Shown here in pieces: positions 54,135-63,180 of a stretch of 64,000 nucleotides of DNA. The notes below the pieces were generated by a model that was given only the letters and a program-made list of their open reading frames with translations, searched no databases and was not told the origin of the DNA. Position numbers and translations under genes: made by a program. The DNA lies in NCBI RefSeq assembly GCF_029633825.1, contig NZ_CP090641.1, positions 806,001-870,000 on the forward strand, read 5' to 3'. Numbering within the stretch: position 1 is the stretch's first letter; each line of letters begins with the position of its first letter. The DNA comes from Burkholderia contaminans. GTDB taxonomy: Bacteria > Pseudomonadota > Gammaproteobacteria > Burkholderiales > Burkholderiaceae.

Positions 54135-54902
54135 ATGACGCACTCGTTGAAGGGCAAAACTGCGCTCGTGACCGGCGCCTCAAGGGGCATCGGCCGCGCC
54201 ATCGCCGAACGTCTCGCCAAGGACGGTGCGACAGTCGCACTCACCTACAACGCCAGTCAATCCGGCGTGGACGCGGCGATCGCAGCCATCGAGAAAGCGG
54301 GAGGCACTGCGTTCGCGATCCACGCGGATCTCGTTGATCCGGCGGCCGTCCCGGCTTTGTTCGAGAGACTCGACGACGAACTCACCCGGCGGAACGGAAC
54401 CAAAGCCCTCGACATTCTGGTCAACAACGCCGGCAATTCCGGCTGGGTCGGCTTCAAGGACGCGACGCCGGAGAGTTGGGACACCCTGATGGCGGTCTAC
54501 GCCCGCGCGCCCTTCTTCATCATTCAGGCCGCTCTGGATCGTCTCGCCGATGGTGCCCGCATCATCAACATTTCTTCCGCCGCCGCCACGAAGCCCGTGA
54601 CGGCAGCGCCCGTCTACTCAATGGCGAAAGCAGCCATCAATACCCTGACCCATACGCTCGCCATCGAGCTCGGGCCGCGCGGCATCACCGCAAACGCCGT
54701 CGCGCCGGGCTTCACGCGAACGGATGCCAACGCCGCCGTTCGGGAGAATCCGGAACTCGTCAAGGCGGCCGAGGCCCAGATCGCGTTGGGCCGCTTCGGC
54801 GAGCCGTCGGAAATCGCCGCCGTCGTGGCGTTCCTGGCCTCCGATGATGGCTATTGGGTGACCGGCCAGACGATCGAAGCGAGCGGTGGTTACAAGCTCT
54901 GA
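54135..54902 (+). CDS. Short-chain dehydrogenase/reductase (SDR)
   Basis: The 255-residue SDR has TALVTGASRGIGRAIAERLA, NNAG in LVNNAGNSGWVG, the catalytic serine in NISSAAA and Y-x-x-x-K in YSMAKAAINTLTH. AGGAGA precedes the ATG and the gene starts 13 bases after the previous SDR, so the two are cotranscribed. It resembles 3-oxoacyl-ACP-reductase-like SDRs but the substrate is unknown. Two SDRs in tandem suggest stepwise redox of one compound. Confidence 0.87.
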   Translation: MTHSLKGKTALVTGASRGIGRAIAERLAKDGATVALTYNASQSGVDAAIAAIEKAGGTAFAIHADLVDPAAVPALFERLDDELTRRNGTKALDILVNNAGNSGWVGFKDATPESWDTLMAVYARAPFFIIQAALDRLADGARIINISSAAATKPVTAAPVYSMAKAAINTLTHTLAIELGPRGITANAVAPGFTRTDANAAVRENPELVKAAEAQIALGRFGEPSEIAAVVAFLASDDGYWVTGQTIEASGGYKL

Positions 54903-54929
54903 GCGCGCACGGAAACGAAGGAGAAACAT

Positions 54930-55526
54930 ATGCGTTACGCAATCATCGGCTTCGGCAAGATCGGCCACGCACTTGCCAAGGCGTTCGCCCGCAACGGCAT
55001 CGAAGTGGCCGTTGCAACCACGCGCGACCCGGAAAGCTTCGCGGCCGACGCGGCCGCGATCGGCCCCACTATCATTCCCCAAACCCTGGCGGAAGCCGTC
55101 AAGGCGGACACCCTCTTTCTGGCTGTCCGTTTCGAGTCGCACCCGGAGGTCGCGAAAGCACTGCCCGACTGGAGGGGGAAGACGGTTATCGACGTGATGA
55201 ACACGCAGGCCCCGCTCGAGGAACTGGGCGGTCTGCCCTCCTCCGTTTTCGTCGCGAACGCGTTCACCGGAGCCAGGCTGGTGAAAGGCTTCAATCATCT
55301 GGTTGCCGCCGTCCTCGGCCAGGACCCGGCGATACATGGCGGCAGGAGAGTCGTGTTCCTGGCGAGCGACGATGACGCCGCAGCAGCGGAGATCGGCGCG
55401 CTTGCCGAGAAACTCGGTTTTGCGCCAATCAAACTGGGCGGGCTTTCGGATGGCGGGCTCCTTGTGCATGCGCGCGGAAATCAGTGGGGACAATTGATCT
55501 TCAAGGACTTGATCACATTCGACTGA
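54930..55526 (+). CDS. NADPH-dependent F420 reductase-like NAD(P)-binding protein
   Basis: The 198-residue protein starts with an NADP-binding Rossmann motif MRYAIIGFGKIGHALAKAFA and continues VAVATTRDPESFA, ADTLFLAVRFESHPEVAKAL, VIDVMNTQAPLEELG and the SVFVANAFTGARLVKGFNHL V block of the F420-oxidoreductase-like family (PF03807 type). F420 is not made by Burkholderia as a rule, so the name reflects fold only; a plain NADP-dependent reductase is likelier. It lies 27 bases after the second SDR, with AAGGAGAAAC before its ATG, and ends the operon. Confidence 0.82.
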   Translation: MRYAIIGFGKIGHALAKAFARNGIEVAVATTRDPESFAADAAAIGPTIIPQTLAEAVKADTLFLAVRFESHPEVAKALPDWRGKTVIDVMNTQAPLEELGGLPSSVFVANAFTGARLVKGFNHLVAAVLGQDPAIHGGRRVVFLASDDDAAAAEIGALAEKLGFAPIKLGGLSDGGLLVHARGNQWGQLIFKDLITFD

Positions 55527-55752
55527 CGACCAACCGCTTCCGGATATTTCCCTGAGTCGAATGACCGAATGCCGAGCACGACCGGCGGCCGAACGTCGGA
55601 GTGGCCGTGCAGAGACGTGGCGCCGGTTTGGCGGTGGCGGCCGCACAGCGCGGCAACTCGCCCCTACGAAAATCGCTTCGGCGGCCGCCCCGATTTTCCG
55701 GTACAAATCGAGGACGCTCACATTCCCCGCGGGCTATTGGAGACTCTCGTTC

Positions 55753-56388
55753 ATGACTCGGCAACACGCACCGGATATCGCAACGACAACCCGCACGAAC
55801 CCCGGCGACAGCCGGTCCGTGCCGATTCCCGCCATCGTGCCGTCGAGCACCGCGCTGCTCGTCATGCATTACCAGACCGACATCCTCGGGCTCTTTCCGT
55901 CCGTCGCGCCCGAATTGCTCGCCAATACGCGCCGGCTCTGCGATGCGGCGCGGGCCGGCGGCATCGGCGTCTGGTTCGCGAACCTCCGGTTCAGCCCCGG
56001 TTATCCGGAAGTCAGCCCGCGCAACAAGAACGGCCAGGGCATCAAGCAGCTCGGCCTCTTCATCGACGACGGCCCGTGCCCGGAGCTCGGCCGGCAGCCC
56101 GACGAGCCGCTGATCATCGCGCACCGCGCCAGTGTGTTCTTCGGCACCGATCTGCAGGCGCGGCTCGTCGAGCAAGGTGTCGATTCGCTGATCATGGTCG
56201 GCATCGCGTCGACGGGCGTGATGCTGTCGTCGATCGCCCACGCGAGCGATGCGGACTTTCGTCTGTATACGGTCAAGGACTGCTGCTACGACCCGGACCC
56301 GGTGGTCCATGAGCACCTGTTCTCCACCGCCTTCGAATCGCGCACGACGGTGCTGTCGCTCGCGGACGCGTTGCGGCTGCTCGAGTAA
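55753..56388 (+). CDS. Isochorismatase-like hydrolase lacking the cysteine nucleophile
   Basis: The 211-residue protein is an isochorismatase/cysteine-hydrolase fold: the catalytic Asp region STALLVMHYQTDILGLFP, then IIAHRASVFFGTDLQARL and VDSLIMVGIASTGVMLSSIA HASD. Where cysteine hydrolases have a nucleophilic Cys (x-x-T-x-x-C), this protein has STGVML, and the usual catalytic lysine is replaced by arginine in HRASVF. True isochorismatases also have glycine at the Cys position, so it may be a non-covalent isochorismatase-type enzyme or a degenerate one. Start taken at MTRQHAPDI. It stands alone, 226 bases after the SDR operon. Confidence 0.8.
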   Translation: MTRQHAPDIATTTRTNPGDSRSVPIPAIVPSSTALLVMHYQTDILGLFPSVAPELLANTRRLCDAARAGGIGVWFANLRFSPGYPEVSPRNKNGQGIKQLGLFIDDGPCPELGRQPDEPLIIAHRASVFFGTDLQARLVEQGVDSLIMVGIASTGVMLSSIAHASDADFRLYTVKDCCYDPDPVVHEHLFSTAFESRTTVLSLADALRLLE

Positions 56389-56639
56389 ACAAGCGGTCGC
56401 GCGAGCGATGCGAAAGACCGGCAGGGACTGCGTGCGGTGCTCGCACGACCCGACGGTGTCGTCGCGAGGGCCAGTGACGATGCATCGAACGTCGACGAAG
56501 CCACGCACGCGGCTGCGATGGTTCGGCACACCCTGCGCCAGGCGTTGAACGCTACCGCTCGTCGCATGAGGAATCAGGTGTATATTCCCGACCGATACAC
56601 CTGCATGCGCGCCATCGACGGCGCACCCGACCTCATCGA

Positions 56640-57584
56640 ATGCTCACGCCATCCGCCCTGCCGACACCTGCCGAACTGAACCGCACGCTGCCGTTCGCCG
56701 CCGGCGCGCGGCCATGGCGGCTCGTCCGCTATGCGTGCATCGACTGGCTCGGCATCCTGCTGTGCTGGGCGGCGATCCGCTTCGTGCCGAATCCGGTCGT
56801 CTATGTCGCGGCCGTGTTGCTGATCGCCGGCCGGCTGCAGGCATTCGGCGTGATCCTGCACGATGCCTGCCATCTTCCGATGCGGCGCATGACACTGCCG
56901 CTCGCGCTCGTCGAGGCGCTCGCCGGCTGGACGATCGGTTCGTCGATCGCCGCGATGCGCTATCACCACCTGCGCCATCACCGTGCGGTCGGCACCGCCG
57001 AGGATCCGTACCTGCACCGGCTGGCCGCGCGCGGCGGCTGGGTGCAGCGCGTGATGATGCTGCGCGGCGCGCTGCTGCCGGTCTGGTGGCCGCTGCGCGC
57101 GCTGATGGCGCCGCTTGCGCTCGCATGGCCGGCGTTCCGGCCGTGGTATGCGCGCGGCTTCATGCAGGACCGCTCGCGCCAGGACCTGCGCCGTCACCCT
57201 GAAGTCATTGCCTGCGCGCGCGCCGACCTGCCGCATTGCGCGGGCTATCTGCTCGCGATCGCGGCCGTCGTACACTGGGATCTGCCGTTCTTCACGTACT
57301 ACGGGCTGCCGTGGATCGTCGGCGGCATCATGAACGCGAACCGCGTGCTGCTCGAACATCAGCACGTCGAGATCGACGAACGCGCGCCGGAATCGATCTG
57401 GCGCATGACGCGCACGATGACGTTCGGCTGGATCGGCAAGCTCGTACTGTATCCGCGCAACATCGGCTATCACCAGGTGCATCATGCGTATCCGGCGCTC
57501 GCGCTCGAGCATCTGCCGGCCGTGCACCGCTACCTGACGGACGGCACCGCATTCGCGCCGGGTCAGGCCGGCTCCACCCGCTAG
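56640..57584 (+). CDS. Membrane fatty acid desaturase / hydroxylase
   Basis: The 314-residue di-iron membrane enzyme has the three histidine boxes: H74-D-A-C-H78, H109-H-L-R-H-H114 and H278-Q-V-H-H282, with four hydrophobic segments. It could desaturate, hydroxylate or otherwise oxidise an acyl chain or a terpenoid at the inner membrane. It is on the plus strand and convergent with a Rieske oxygenase gene 33 bases away, in a cluster with a second desaturase, GH3 synthetase and hydrolases. This suggests a lipid or amide natural-product role rather than general lipid maintenance. Substrate unknown. Confidence 0.85.
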   Translation: MLTPSALPTPAELNRTLPFAAGARPWRLVRYACIDWLGILLCWAAIRFVPNPVVYVAAVLLIAGRLQAFGVILHDACHLPMRRMTLPLALVEALAGWTIGSSIAAMRYHHLRHHRAVGTAEDPYLHRLAARGGWVQRVMMLRGALLPVWWPLRALMAPLALAWPAFRPWYARGFMQDRSRQDLRRHPEVIACARADLPHCAGYLLAIAAVVHWDLPFFTYYGLPWIVGGIMNANRVLLEHQHVEIDERAPESIWRMTRTMTFGWIGKLVLYPRNIGYHQVHHAYPALALEHLPAVHRYLTDGTAFAPGQAGSTR

Positions 57585-57617
57585 ACGCCCCGCCCCACGC
57601 GGCCCTGCGTGCCGCGC

Positions 57618-58772
57618 CTACAGCTCGAAGCGCATCACCTTCTCGCCGCACTGCGCGGCCGGCAGCGGCTCGCCGCGTTTCACCGCATCGAGCAGCCGGT
57701 CGATCGCGACGTGAACGATGTCGGCGCGCACGTTGTGCGGACGGAAGCCCGGCGCGTTGTCGAGGCCCTGCCGGTGCGCCCGCATGATCCGCACGTCCTG
57801 CTGAATCACGAGATGCGTGTACAGGTTCAGCAGCGGCCGCAGCGCGCGCAACACCCAGCGCGGCAGCCGGAAGCGATACGCGATGTACGTATAGACGCGC
57901 GAGCGACGTGCATCGATCGGCGTGATCTGGCTGACGATCAGGAAACCGGAACGTTCGCCCCACAGATAGTCGCAGCGCGTCACGTTCGGCGCGATGAAGC
58001 GGTCGACGTGCGCGAGCGGCACGCTGTCGGGGTTCGTGAGCCAGTCGAGACAGAAGCCGATCTTGTCGTCGCCGTCGTGATACGTGACGGCGACGCTGTC
58101 CGGCGTCGTCGCGACCGTCGCTTCCATAGCCTGGCCGCGGCTGCTGCGGAAGATCCCGTCGTGCACGAATACCGTATGCGGCACGTCCATGAAGTTCTGC
58201 GCAAGCATCGCGATGTCACCGTCGAACGTGTTGACCATGAAGTACGACTGCCACGGCGCGACGTCGCAAAACGGCATCCGGAAGATCGCGCGCGCCGACG
58301 GGTCGCCCGTACCGAGATACACCCATACGAGCCCGTCGAGCAACTGCACGGGCAGCGTACGCTGCCGGAACGGATAGCGGCCAGGCGCACCCGTTGGCTG
58401 CGTGCCGTCGATGCTCGGCACGTGGACGACCTGCCCTTCGCCGTCGTAGCGCCAGCCGTGATAAGGGCACACGAGCGTGTCGCGGTCGACCTTGCCGGCC
58501 GACAGACGCGTGCCGCGATGCACGCACTGGTCGATCAGCGCGGCGATCCGGCCGTCGCGCTGCCGGAACAGCACGATGCCGGTATCGAGAATCCGCACGC
58601 CGAGCGGCTTGTCGCGCGGGAGTTCGCGTTCGGTGCACGCGACGAACCATTGCTCGCGCAGGCCGTCCGGCGACGGCGCATGCTCGTGCGCGTGCGCCCC
58701 CGCCGCATCGCGCGACGGGCAGTCGTGCCCGCATCCGCGTGGTTCGATCATGTCGTTCATTGCGTCATTCAT
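57618..58772 (-). CDS. Rieske non-heme iron oxygenase, catalytic subunit
   Basis: The 384-residue protein has the Rieske [2Fe-2S] ligands C83-V-H85 and C102-P-Y-H105 (DQCVHRGT, VCPYHGW). The mononuclear iron site is visible in N193-F-M-D196-V-P-H199-T-V-F-V-H204. The N terminus is a histidine/cysteine-rich leader of about 35 residues. Members oxidise aromatic or aliphatic substrates with O2 and need an electron-transfer partner, which is not adjacent. Its 5' end overlaps the GH3 gene's 3' end by eight bases, so the three minus-strand genes desaturase-GH3-Rieske form one operon. Confidence 0.88.
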   Translation of the reverse strand: MNDAMNDMIEPRGCGHDCPSRDAAGAHAHEHAPSPDGLREQWFVACTERELPRDKPLGVRILDTGIVLFRQRDGRIAALIDQCVHRGTRLSAGKVDRDTLVCPYHGWRYDGEGQVVHVPSIDGTQPTGAPGRYPFRQRTLPVQLLDGLVWVYLGTGDPSARAIFRMPFCDVAPWQSYFMVNTFDGDIAMLAQNFMDVPHTVFVHDGIFRSSRGQAMEATVATTPDSVAVTYHDGDDKIGFCLDWLTNPDSVPLAHVDRFIAPNVTRCDYLWGERSGFLIVSQITPIDARRSRVYTYIAYRFRLPRWVLRALRPLLNLYTHLVIQQDVRIMRAHRQGLDNAPGFRPHNVRADIVHVAIDRLLDAVKRGEPLPAAQCGEKVMRFEL

Positions 58773-60363
58773 TCGTCATCACAAGCAGCGCGTCGGCCAC
58801 CGGCAACCGCGTCACGAGTGCGCACGGCTTCACGTCGCCCGCGCGGATGCCGGCCCGTTCGGCCGCCAGTTGCAGCAGGTCACCGAGCCGTTCCGGCGAT
58901 CGGCCCAGGCGGCGCACGCGCAGCGGGCCGAGCTGGCCGACGCGGCGTGCGTGCGCGTAGTGGAACGCGTGCGCCAGTTCGGCTTCGACGGCTGCGCACA
59001 TCGCGTCTGCTGCATCGGTGCCGATGTCGCCGGCAACGCACAGCACGTAATGCGGCAGCCCTTCTTTCGCCAGGCACGGCACGATGCATGCGCCGACTTC
59101 GCGGTGTTGCCCATGTGCGCGGTTCAGCGCGTCGGCAGCAATCTGTTCGTCGACCTTCTCGCCGACGAGATCGACGCTCGCCGCCGCGCGCCCGACGAAC
59201 GCGATGCGCGGCGTGCGCGCGGTCATGCCGACCACGCGCACGCGATCACCGAGTGCATAGCGATACAGCCCGCCGCCCGTGGTCAGCAGCACCTGTGCTT
59301 CGTCGCCGGGGCGCAGCCCATCGACGTCGCACACGCTGCCGTCGTCGCGCACGAATTCGAGGTAGTGGCTGCCGATCGCGAGCGGGCTACCTTCACCGGC
59401 ACTGAACGGGACGCTCGCGACACCTTCCGTCGCGAACAGCCCCTTCGGCAGCCATTGCACCTGCGGAAACCGCACGCGCAACGCGTCGGCGTAGTGCTTG
59501 CTCGGGCCGTCCAGCCAGCAGCTCACGGCGGCCAGGCGCGGCCACAGCGCACGGCAATCGCCCTCCTCGATCGCGCGGCGCAGCGCCGCGCGACGCTCGG
59601 CCGGCAGCGACGCGTCGACCCATGCGAGATCGCGCGCGCCGTCGGCATCATCGCGATCGAACAGCGGGCGCAGCACGCTCGTCAGGAAGGTCGGGCTCCA
59701 TACGCTGATGAACGCGAGCGCTTTGTCCGCGACGAGCGCATGCAGCGTCTCGCGCCGCCACGTCGCTGCGTCACCGGTCAGCGGCGGCACGAGCAGCGTC
59801 GATGCGAGCGCGGCCGCGCTGCTGTCGCCGAGGTAGTCGAGATCGCTCGCCGAGCCGACCGGAATCCCGTTGGGCGCGACACCGGGCGCCTGCAGCGGCG
59901 GCGACATCGACCAGTACGCGCGCCCTTCGCCGAGCGCCGGACAGGCGCGATGCATGTCGGCCAGCCATACGATCATCGCGGCCTGCAGTTCGCGCAGGAA
60001 CGCGGGCGTATAGGGAATCAGCTTCTGGTGCGCGGTGCTGCCGCTCGTCCGTTCGAGGAACACCGGGCGCTCGGCAGTCAGCACCGGTTCCGTTTCGTGC
60101 GACACGCGGTCGAGCCACGGCAGGAAATCGACGGCCGCATGCACGGGCACGCGCTCGCGGAACTGCGTGGGACTGTCGATCCGGTCGAAGCCGAACCGGC
60201 GGCCGAACGCCGTATCGCGGTTCGCGGCCAGCAGCGCCGTCAGCCGCCGTGCCTGCGTGTCGCCCGGTGCTTCGAGGCCGGCCTGCCAGCGATCGACGTC
60301 CGGCTGTGCGGCGCGCGCGAACGTGCGCCACGCGTCGGGCAGGCTGCGGGCGGAGGCATCCAT
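58765..60363 (-). CDS. GH3-family acyl-acid amido synthetase
   Basis: The 532-residue protein belongs to the GH3 (auxin-responsive promoter) family of ANL-type adenylating enzymes that join an acid to an amino acid or amine through an acyl-AMP. The adenylation signature is seen in VFLERTSGSTAHQKLIPYTP, later FATEGVASVPFSAGEG and TTGGGLYRYALGDRVRVVG, with RTPRIAFVGRAAASVDLVGE KVDE as the third core motif. Plant homologues act on jasmonate or auxin; bacterial ones are poorly known. The start codon shares a base with the upstream desaturase stop, so translation is coupled. The acid partner is probably a product of the two desaturases, which is inference. Confidence 0.86.
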   Translation of the reverse strand: MDASARSLPDAWRTFARAAQPDVDRWQAGLEAPGDTQARRLTALLAANRDTAFGRRFGFDRIDSPTQFRERVPVHAAVDFLPWLDRVSHETEPVLTAERPVFLERTSGSTAHQKLIPYTPAFLRELQAAMIVWLADMHRACPALGEGRAYWSMSPPLQAPGVAPNGIPVGSASDLDYLGDSSAAALASTLLVPPLTGDAATWRRETLHALVADKALAFISVWSPTFLTSVLRPLFDRDDADGARDLAWVDASLPAERRAALRRAIEEGDCRALWPRLAAVSCWLDGPSKHYADALRVRFPQVQWLPKGLFATEGVASVPFSAGEGSPLAIGSHYLEFVRDDGSVCDVDGLRPGDEAQVLLTTGGGLYRYALGDRVRVVGMTARTPRIAFVGRAAASVDLVGEKVDEQIAADALNRAHGQHREVGACIVPCLAKEGLPHYVLCVAGDIGTDAADAMCAAVEAELAHAFHYAHARRVGQLGPLRVRRLGRSPERLGDLLQLAAERAGIRAGDVKPCALVTRLPVADALLVMTNE

Positions 60364-61301
60364 CAGAAATAGGTCTTGTCGAGTTGCGCGAGATCGTCGG
60401 GCAACCGGCGCGGCGGCGTGAAGATCGTGAGCCAGCCGTACCACAACGGCCGCGTCTCGCGCAGGTCCGACACCGCGTGCATGTCCTGCCAGCGCAGCGC
60501 GGGGCGACGATGATGCGTGAGGTTGTAGTTGAAGTTCAGCAGCAGCCAGCGCACCGGCGTCGGCGCGCGCATGTTGTACGTGCCTTCGACGACGTCGAGC
60601 GGCGTGCGCATGTGGTACACCCATTGCAGCGACGACCACGAGAAGGCGAATGCGACATATGCGACCAGCACCGCCGACACCGACCAGTCGAGCAGCCAGC
60701 CGGCCAGCAGCCATGCGCCGACGGCAGCGAGCGTTTCGTAGCGGATCCGGCGGAAGTCGGCCGTCGTGAATTCCTTGAAGGCGGCTGCGTACGTGTTGTC
60801 GTCGCCGCGCGCGGCGAGCCGCTGCATCGTGCGGCCGGGCACCAGCGCGAGCACGAAGCTGCCGACGAAACTGCCGAGCCAGATGCCGCCGAGAATCGCC
60901 GCGTAGTATTCGATGCGCTTGCGCAGCAGCGATTCGTCCGCCGTCGCGAAATCCGCGCGCTCGGCGCGCGTGCGGTTGCGCACGTGATGGCCAAGATGGT
61001 TCACGTGGATGAGCGTCGCGGCCGCGCCGAACATCGTGGACGCCCACCACATCATCATATAATTCGCGATCGGCCGGCGATGCCCGAACCCGTGGAAGGT
61101 CTCGTGCATCATCGAGAACACGCCCTGCATCACGAGGCAGAACGGCACGAGCACGAGCCACTTGATCGCGCCGGCGCCGGTATGCGACAGCCAGGTGAGC
61201 GTGCCGGCCCACGCCGCGCTCTGCAGCGCGAGCACGAGCAGGTTCGCCCGATCGTAACGTCGGGTCTGCGCGGCAGCGGCTTGCGCGCTCGGTCGGTTCA
61301 T
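60363..61301 (-). CDS. Membrane fatty acid desaturase
   Basis: The 312-residue membrane protein has histidine boxes H66-E-T-F-H70 (plus GH73-74 area), H99-V-N-H-L-G-H-H106 and the late NYNLTHHRRP, with four to five hydrophobic segments. It is a desaturase or hydroxylase distinct from the other copy (56640-57584). It is the first gene of the minus-strand operon, ahead of GH3 and Rieske, and divergent from the metal-dependent hydrolase, with a 95-base promoter gap (61302-61396). Confidence 0.87.
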   Translation of the reverse strand: MNRPSAQAAAAQTRRYDRANLLVLALQSAAWAGTLTWLSHTGAGAIKWLVLVPFCLVMQGVFSMMHETFHGFGHRRPIANYMMMWWASTMFGAAATLIHVNHLGHHVRNRTRAERADFATADESLLRKRIEYYAAILGGIWLGSFVGSFVLALVPGRTMQRLAARGDDNTYAAAFKEFTTADFRRIRYETLAAVGAWLLAGWLLDWSVSAVLVAYVAFAFSWSSLQWVYHMRTPLDVVEGTYNMRAPTPVRWLLLNFNYNLTHHRRPALRWQDMHAVSDLRETRPLWYGWLTIFTPPRRLPDDLAQLDKTYF

Positions 61302-61396
61302 GGCTCGGAATGGCGGTTGTTTGCACGGGAGGATACAACAGATGCGTCAGCCGCCGGAAACGGCCCGCGCTCCGTCACTGGCGGGGCGGAACTAGC

Positions 61397-62284
61397 ATGC
61401 GGCCGTTTCGCCGCCCGAGCGCCGACAGCCCCGCGTCGCGCATGCCGACCCGCGACGTGCGCTTCGCGATCGACGAGCGCATTCCGCGCTTCTGGTATCG
61501 CGGCACGTGCCATGTCACGCGCTTCTTCGACGCGTTTTCCGTGATGTTCCCGCTCGGCGAGCGCTTCTTCATCGACAGCGTGCGGCCGTTTCGCGACCAG
61601 GTTGGCGGCGATGCATCGCTCACGGCCGAAGTCGATGCGTTCGTGCGGCAGGAAGCGTCGCATATCCGCGTGCACCGGCTCTACAACGCGCGCCTCGCGT
61701 CGCAGCAGGTGCCGGTCGACGCGCTCGAAGCGCTGCTCGAAAAGCGCCAGCGCAATGCCGCGCGGCAGGTATCGCCGGTCACGCGGCTTGCGCTGACCGC
61801 GTGCCTCGAGCACTACACGACGATCCTCGCGCACCGCCTGCTGAGCGACCCAGCGGTCCTCGACGGCGCCGATCCGACGATGGCGGCCGTGTGGCGCTGG
61901 CATGCGATCGAGGAAACCGAGCACAAGACGGTCGCGTTCGACGTGTTCGCGGCGGCCATGCCGAATGCGGTGCGGCGCTATGTCGTGCGCTGCGCGGCCA
62001 TGCTCGGGATCTCCGTCTACTTCGTGATCGACCTGATCTATTTCGTGCACCGCCTCGTCGCCGTCGACGGGCAGACCTGGAACGTGCGCGGCTGGCTGCA
62101 ACTGCTGCGCTGGCTGTTCGTCGCGCCGGGCATCTTCACGCGCGTGATGCCGATGTGGCTGTTCTGGTTCTCGCCGCGCTTCCATCCCGATCGCCTCGAC
62201 AGCGATGCGGCATTGCGCGCGGCACGCGCCGCGCTCGAACCGTATCTGGCCACTGCCGAACCCGAACCGGAGTCGCACGCATGA
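61397..62284 (+). CDS. COG3687-type metal-dependent hydrolase (ferritin-like fold)
   Basis: The 295-residue protein matches the predicted metal-dependent hydrolase family: VRFAIDERIPRFWYRGTCHV TRFFDAFSVMFPLGERFFID, then VRQEASHIRVHRLYN, LEHYTTILAHRLL and RWHAIEETEHKTVAFDVF, whose Glu/His residues suggest a di-metal helical bundle like ferritin-like oxygenases. A hydrophobic stretch at about 205-225 may contact membrane. It is divergent from the desaturase operon and overlaps the next gene by four bases. The start could also be at MPTRDVRF a little downstream. Confidence 0.82.
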   Translation: MRPFRRPSADSPASRMPTRDVRFAIDERIPRFWYRGTCHVTRFFDAFSVMFPLGERFFIDSVRPFRDQVGGDASLTAEVDAFVRQEASHIRVHRLYNARLASQQVPVDALEALLEKRQRNAARQVSPVTRLALTACLEHYTTILAHRLLSDPAVLDGADPTMAAVWRWHAIEETEHKTVAFDVFAAAMPNAVRRYVVRCAAMLGISVYFVIDLIYFVHRLVAVDGQTWNVRGWLQLLRWLFVAPGIFTRVMPMWLFWFSPRFHPDRLDSDAALRAARAALEPYLATAEPEPESHA

Positions 62285-63180
62285 CGCACGCGCCGTGGAC
62301 GCCCGACGGGTTCGACGACTGGCGGCGCCACTATCCGGCGACGCCGTTCGCGCGTGCCGCGGCGAACCTCGACCGGACCGACGCGTTCATCGAAGGCTGG
62401 ACGCGGCGCACTGCCCGCCTGCCGCTGACGACGACGCTCGTGCTCGTCGCCGGGCTGTATTCGGAATGGCTGCCCGGCTGCAATCGCGGCGCGCGCCAGA
62501 CGCTCGGCGCGGCAGGCTATCGCGTGCTGACGGTGCCGGTGCGTTCCGCGCGCGGCGTGTTCGATCAGGGCGCACATATCGGCGCGTTCCTGCGCAAGCA
62601 TCTGCCGGCCGGCGGCGACTTCGTCGCACTCGCGCACAGCAAGGGCGGCATCGACACGCTCGCCGCGCTCGTCGGCGACCCGACGCTGGCGGTGCGTTGC
62701 GCGGGCCTCGCGCTGATGCAGCCGCCGTGCGGCCCGTCCGCGATCGTCGATACGATCTTCCGCCACGGCATGCCGCCGCACGTGGCCGCACCCTGGCCCG
62801 ACCGCCTCGCACGCCGCATGCTGCGCACGCGCTGGGCCGATGCCGGCACGCGCGACATCAGCAGCCGGCGCGATCCACGGGTCAGCGACATGCTTGCCGC
62901 ACTGCCACGCGACCTGCATCTCGTGCACGGCGTGAGCTGGTCCGTCGAGGCATCCACGCGCTTCGATTCGCACCACGGGAGGCTGAACGGGCATCGTCCC
63001 GGCTGCGCGCACGACGGACAGTTCTATCTCGAGCACCAGGTGATGGCCGGCATCCCGCAGATCTGCCTGCCACGGCTCGACCACGGCCAGCCCGTGCTCG
63101 GCGGGCTCGGCTTCGACGCCGGCCGCTTCTGGCTCGCGCTCGCCGACCTGCTGCACGTCACGCGCGCTCAGACCAGGTAG
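62281..63180 (+). CDS. Alpha/beta hydrolase
   Basis: The 299-residue protein has the alpha/beta hydrolase fold with the nucleophile S120 in VALAHSKGGIDTLAAL and an oxyanion region in TTLVLVAGLYSEWLPGCN. RFDSHHGRLNGHRPGCAHDG QFY and PRLDHGQPVLGGLG contain histidines that could complete the triad. ATGA overlap with the upstream hydrolase gene shows coupling. It may act as a thioesterase or esterase releasing the lipid product of the locus, but that is inference. It is convergent with the last gene of the window, overlapping by 13 bases. Confidence 0.8.
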   Translation: MTHAPWTPDGFDDWRRHYPATPFARAAANLDRTDAFIEGWTRRTARLPLTTTLVLVAGLYSEWLPGCNRGARQTLGAAGYRVLTVPVRSARGVFDQGAHIGAFLRKHLPAGGDFVALAHSKGGIDTLAALVGDPTLAVRCAGLALMQPPCGPSAIVDTIFRHGMPPHVAAPWPDRLARRMLRTRWADAGTRDISSRRDPRVSDMLAALPRDLHLVHGVSWSVEASTRFDSHHGRLNGHRPGCAHDGQFYLEHQVMAGIPQICLPRLDHGQPVLGGLGFDAGRFWLALADLLHVTRAQTR

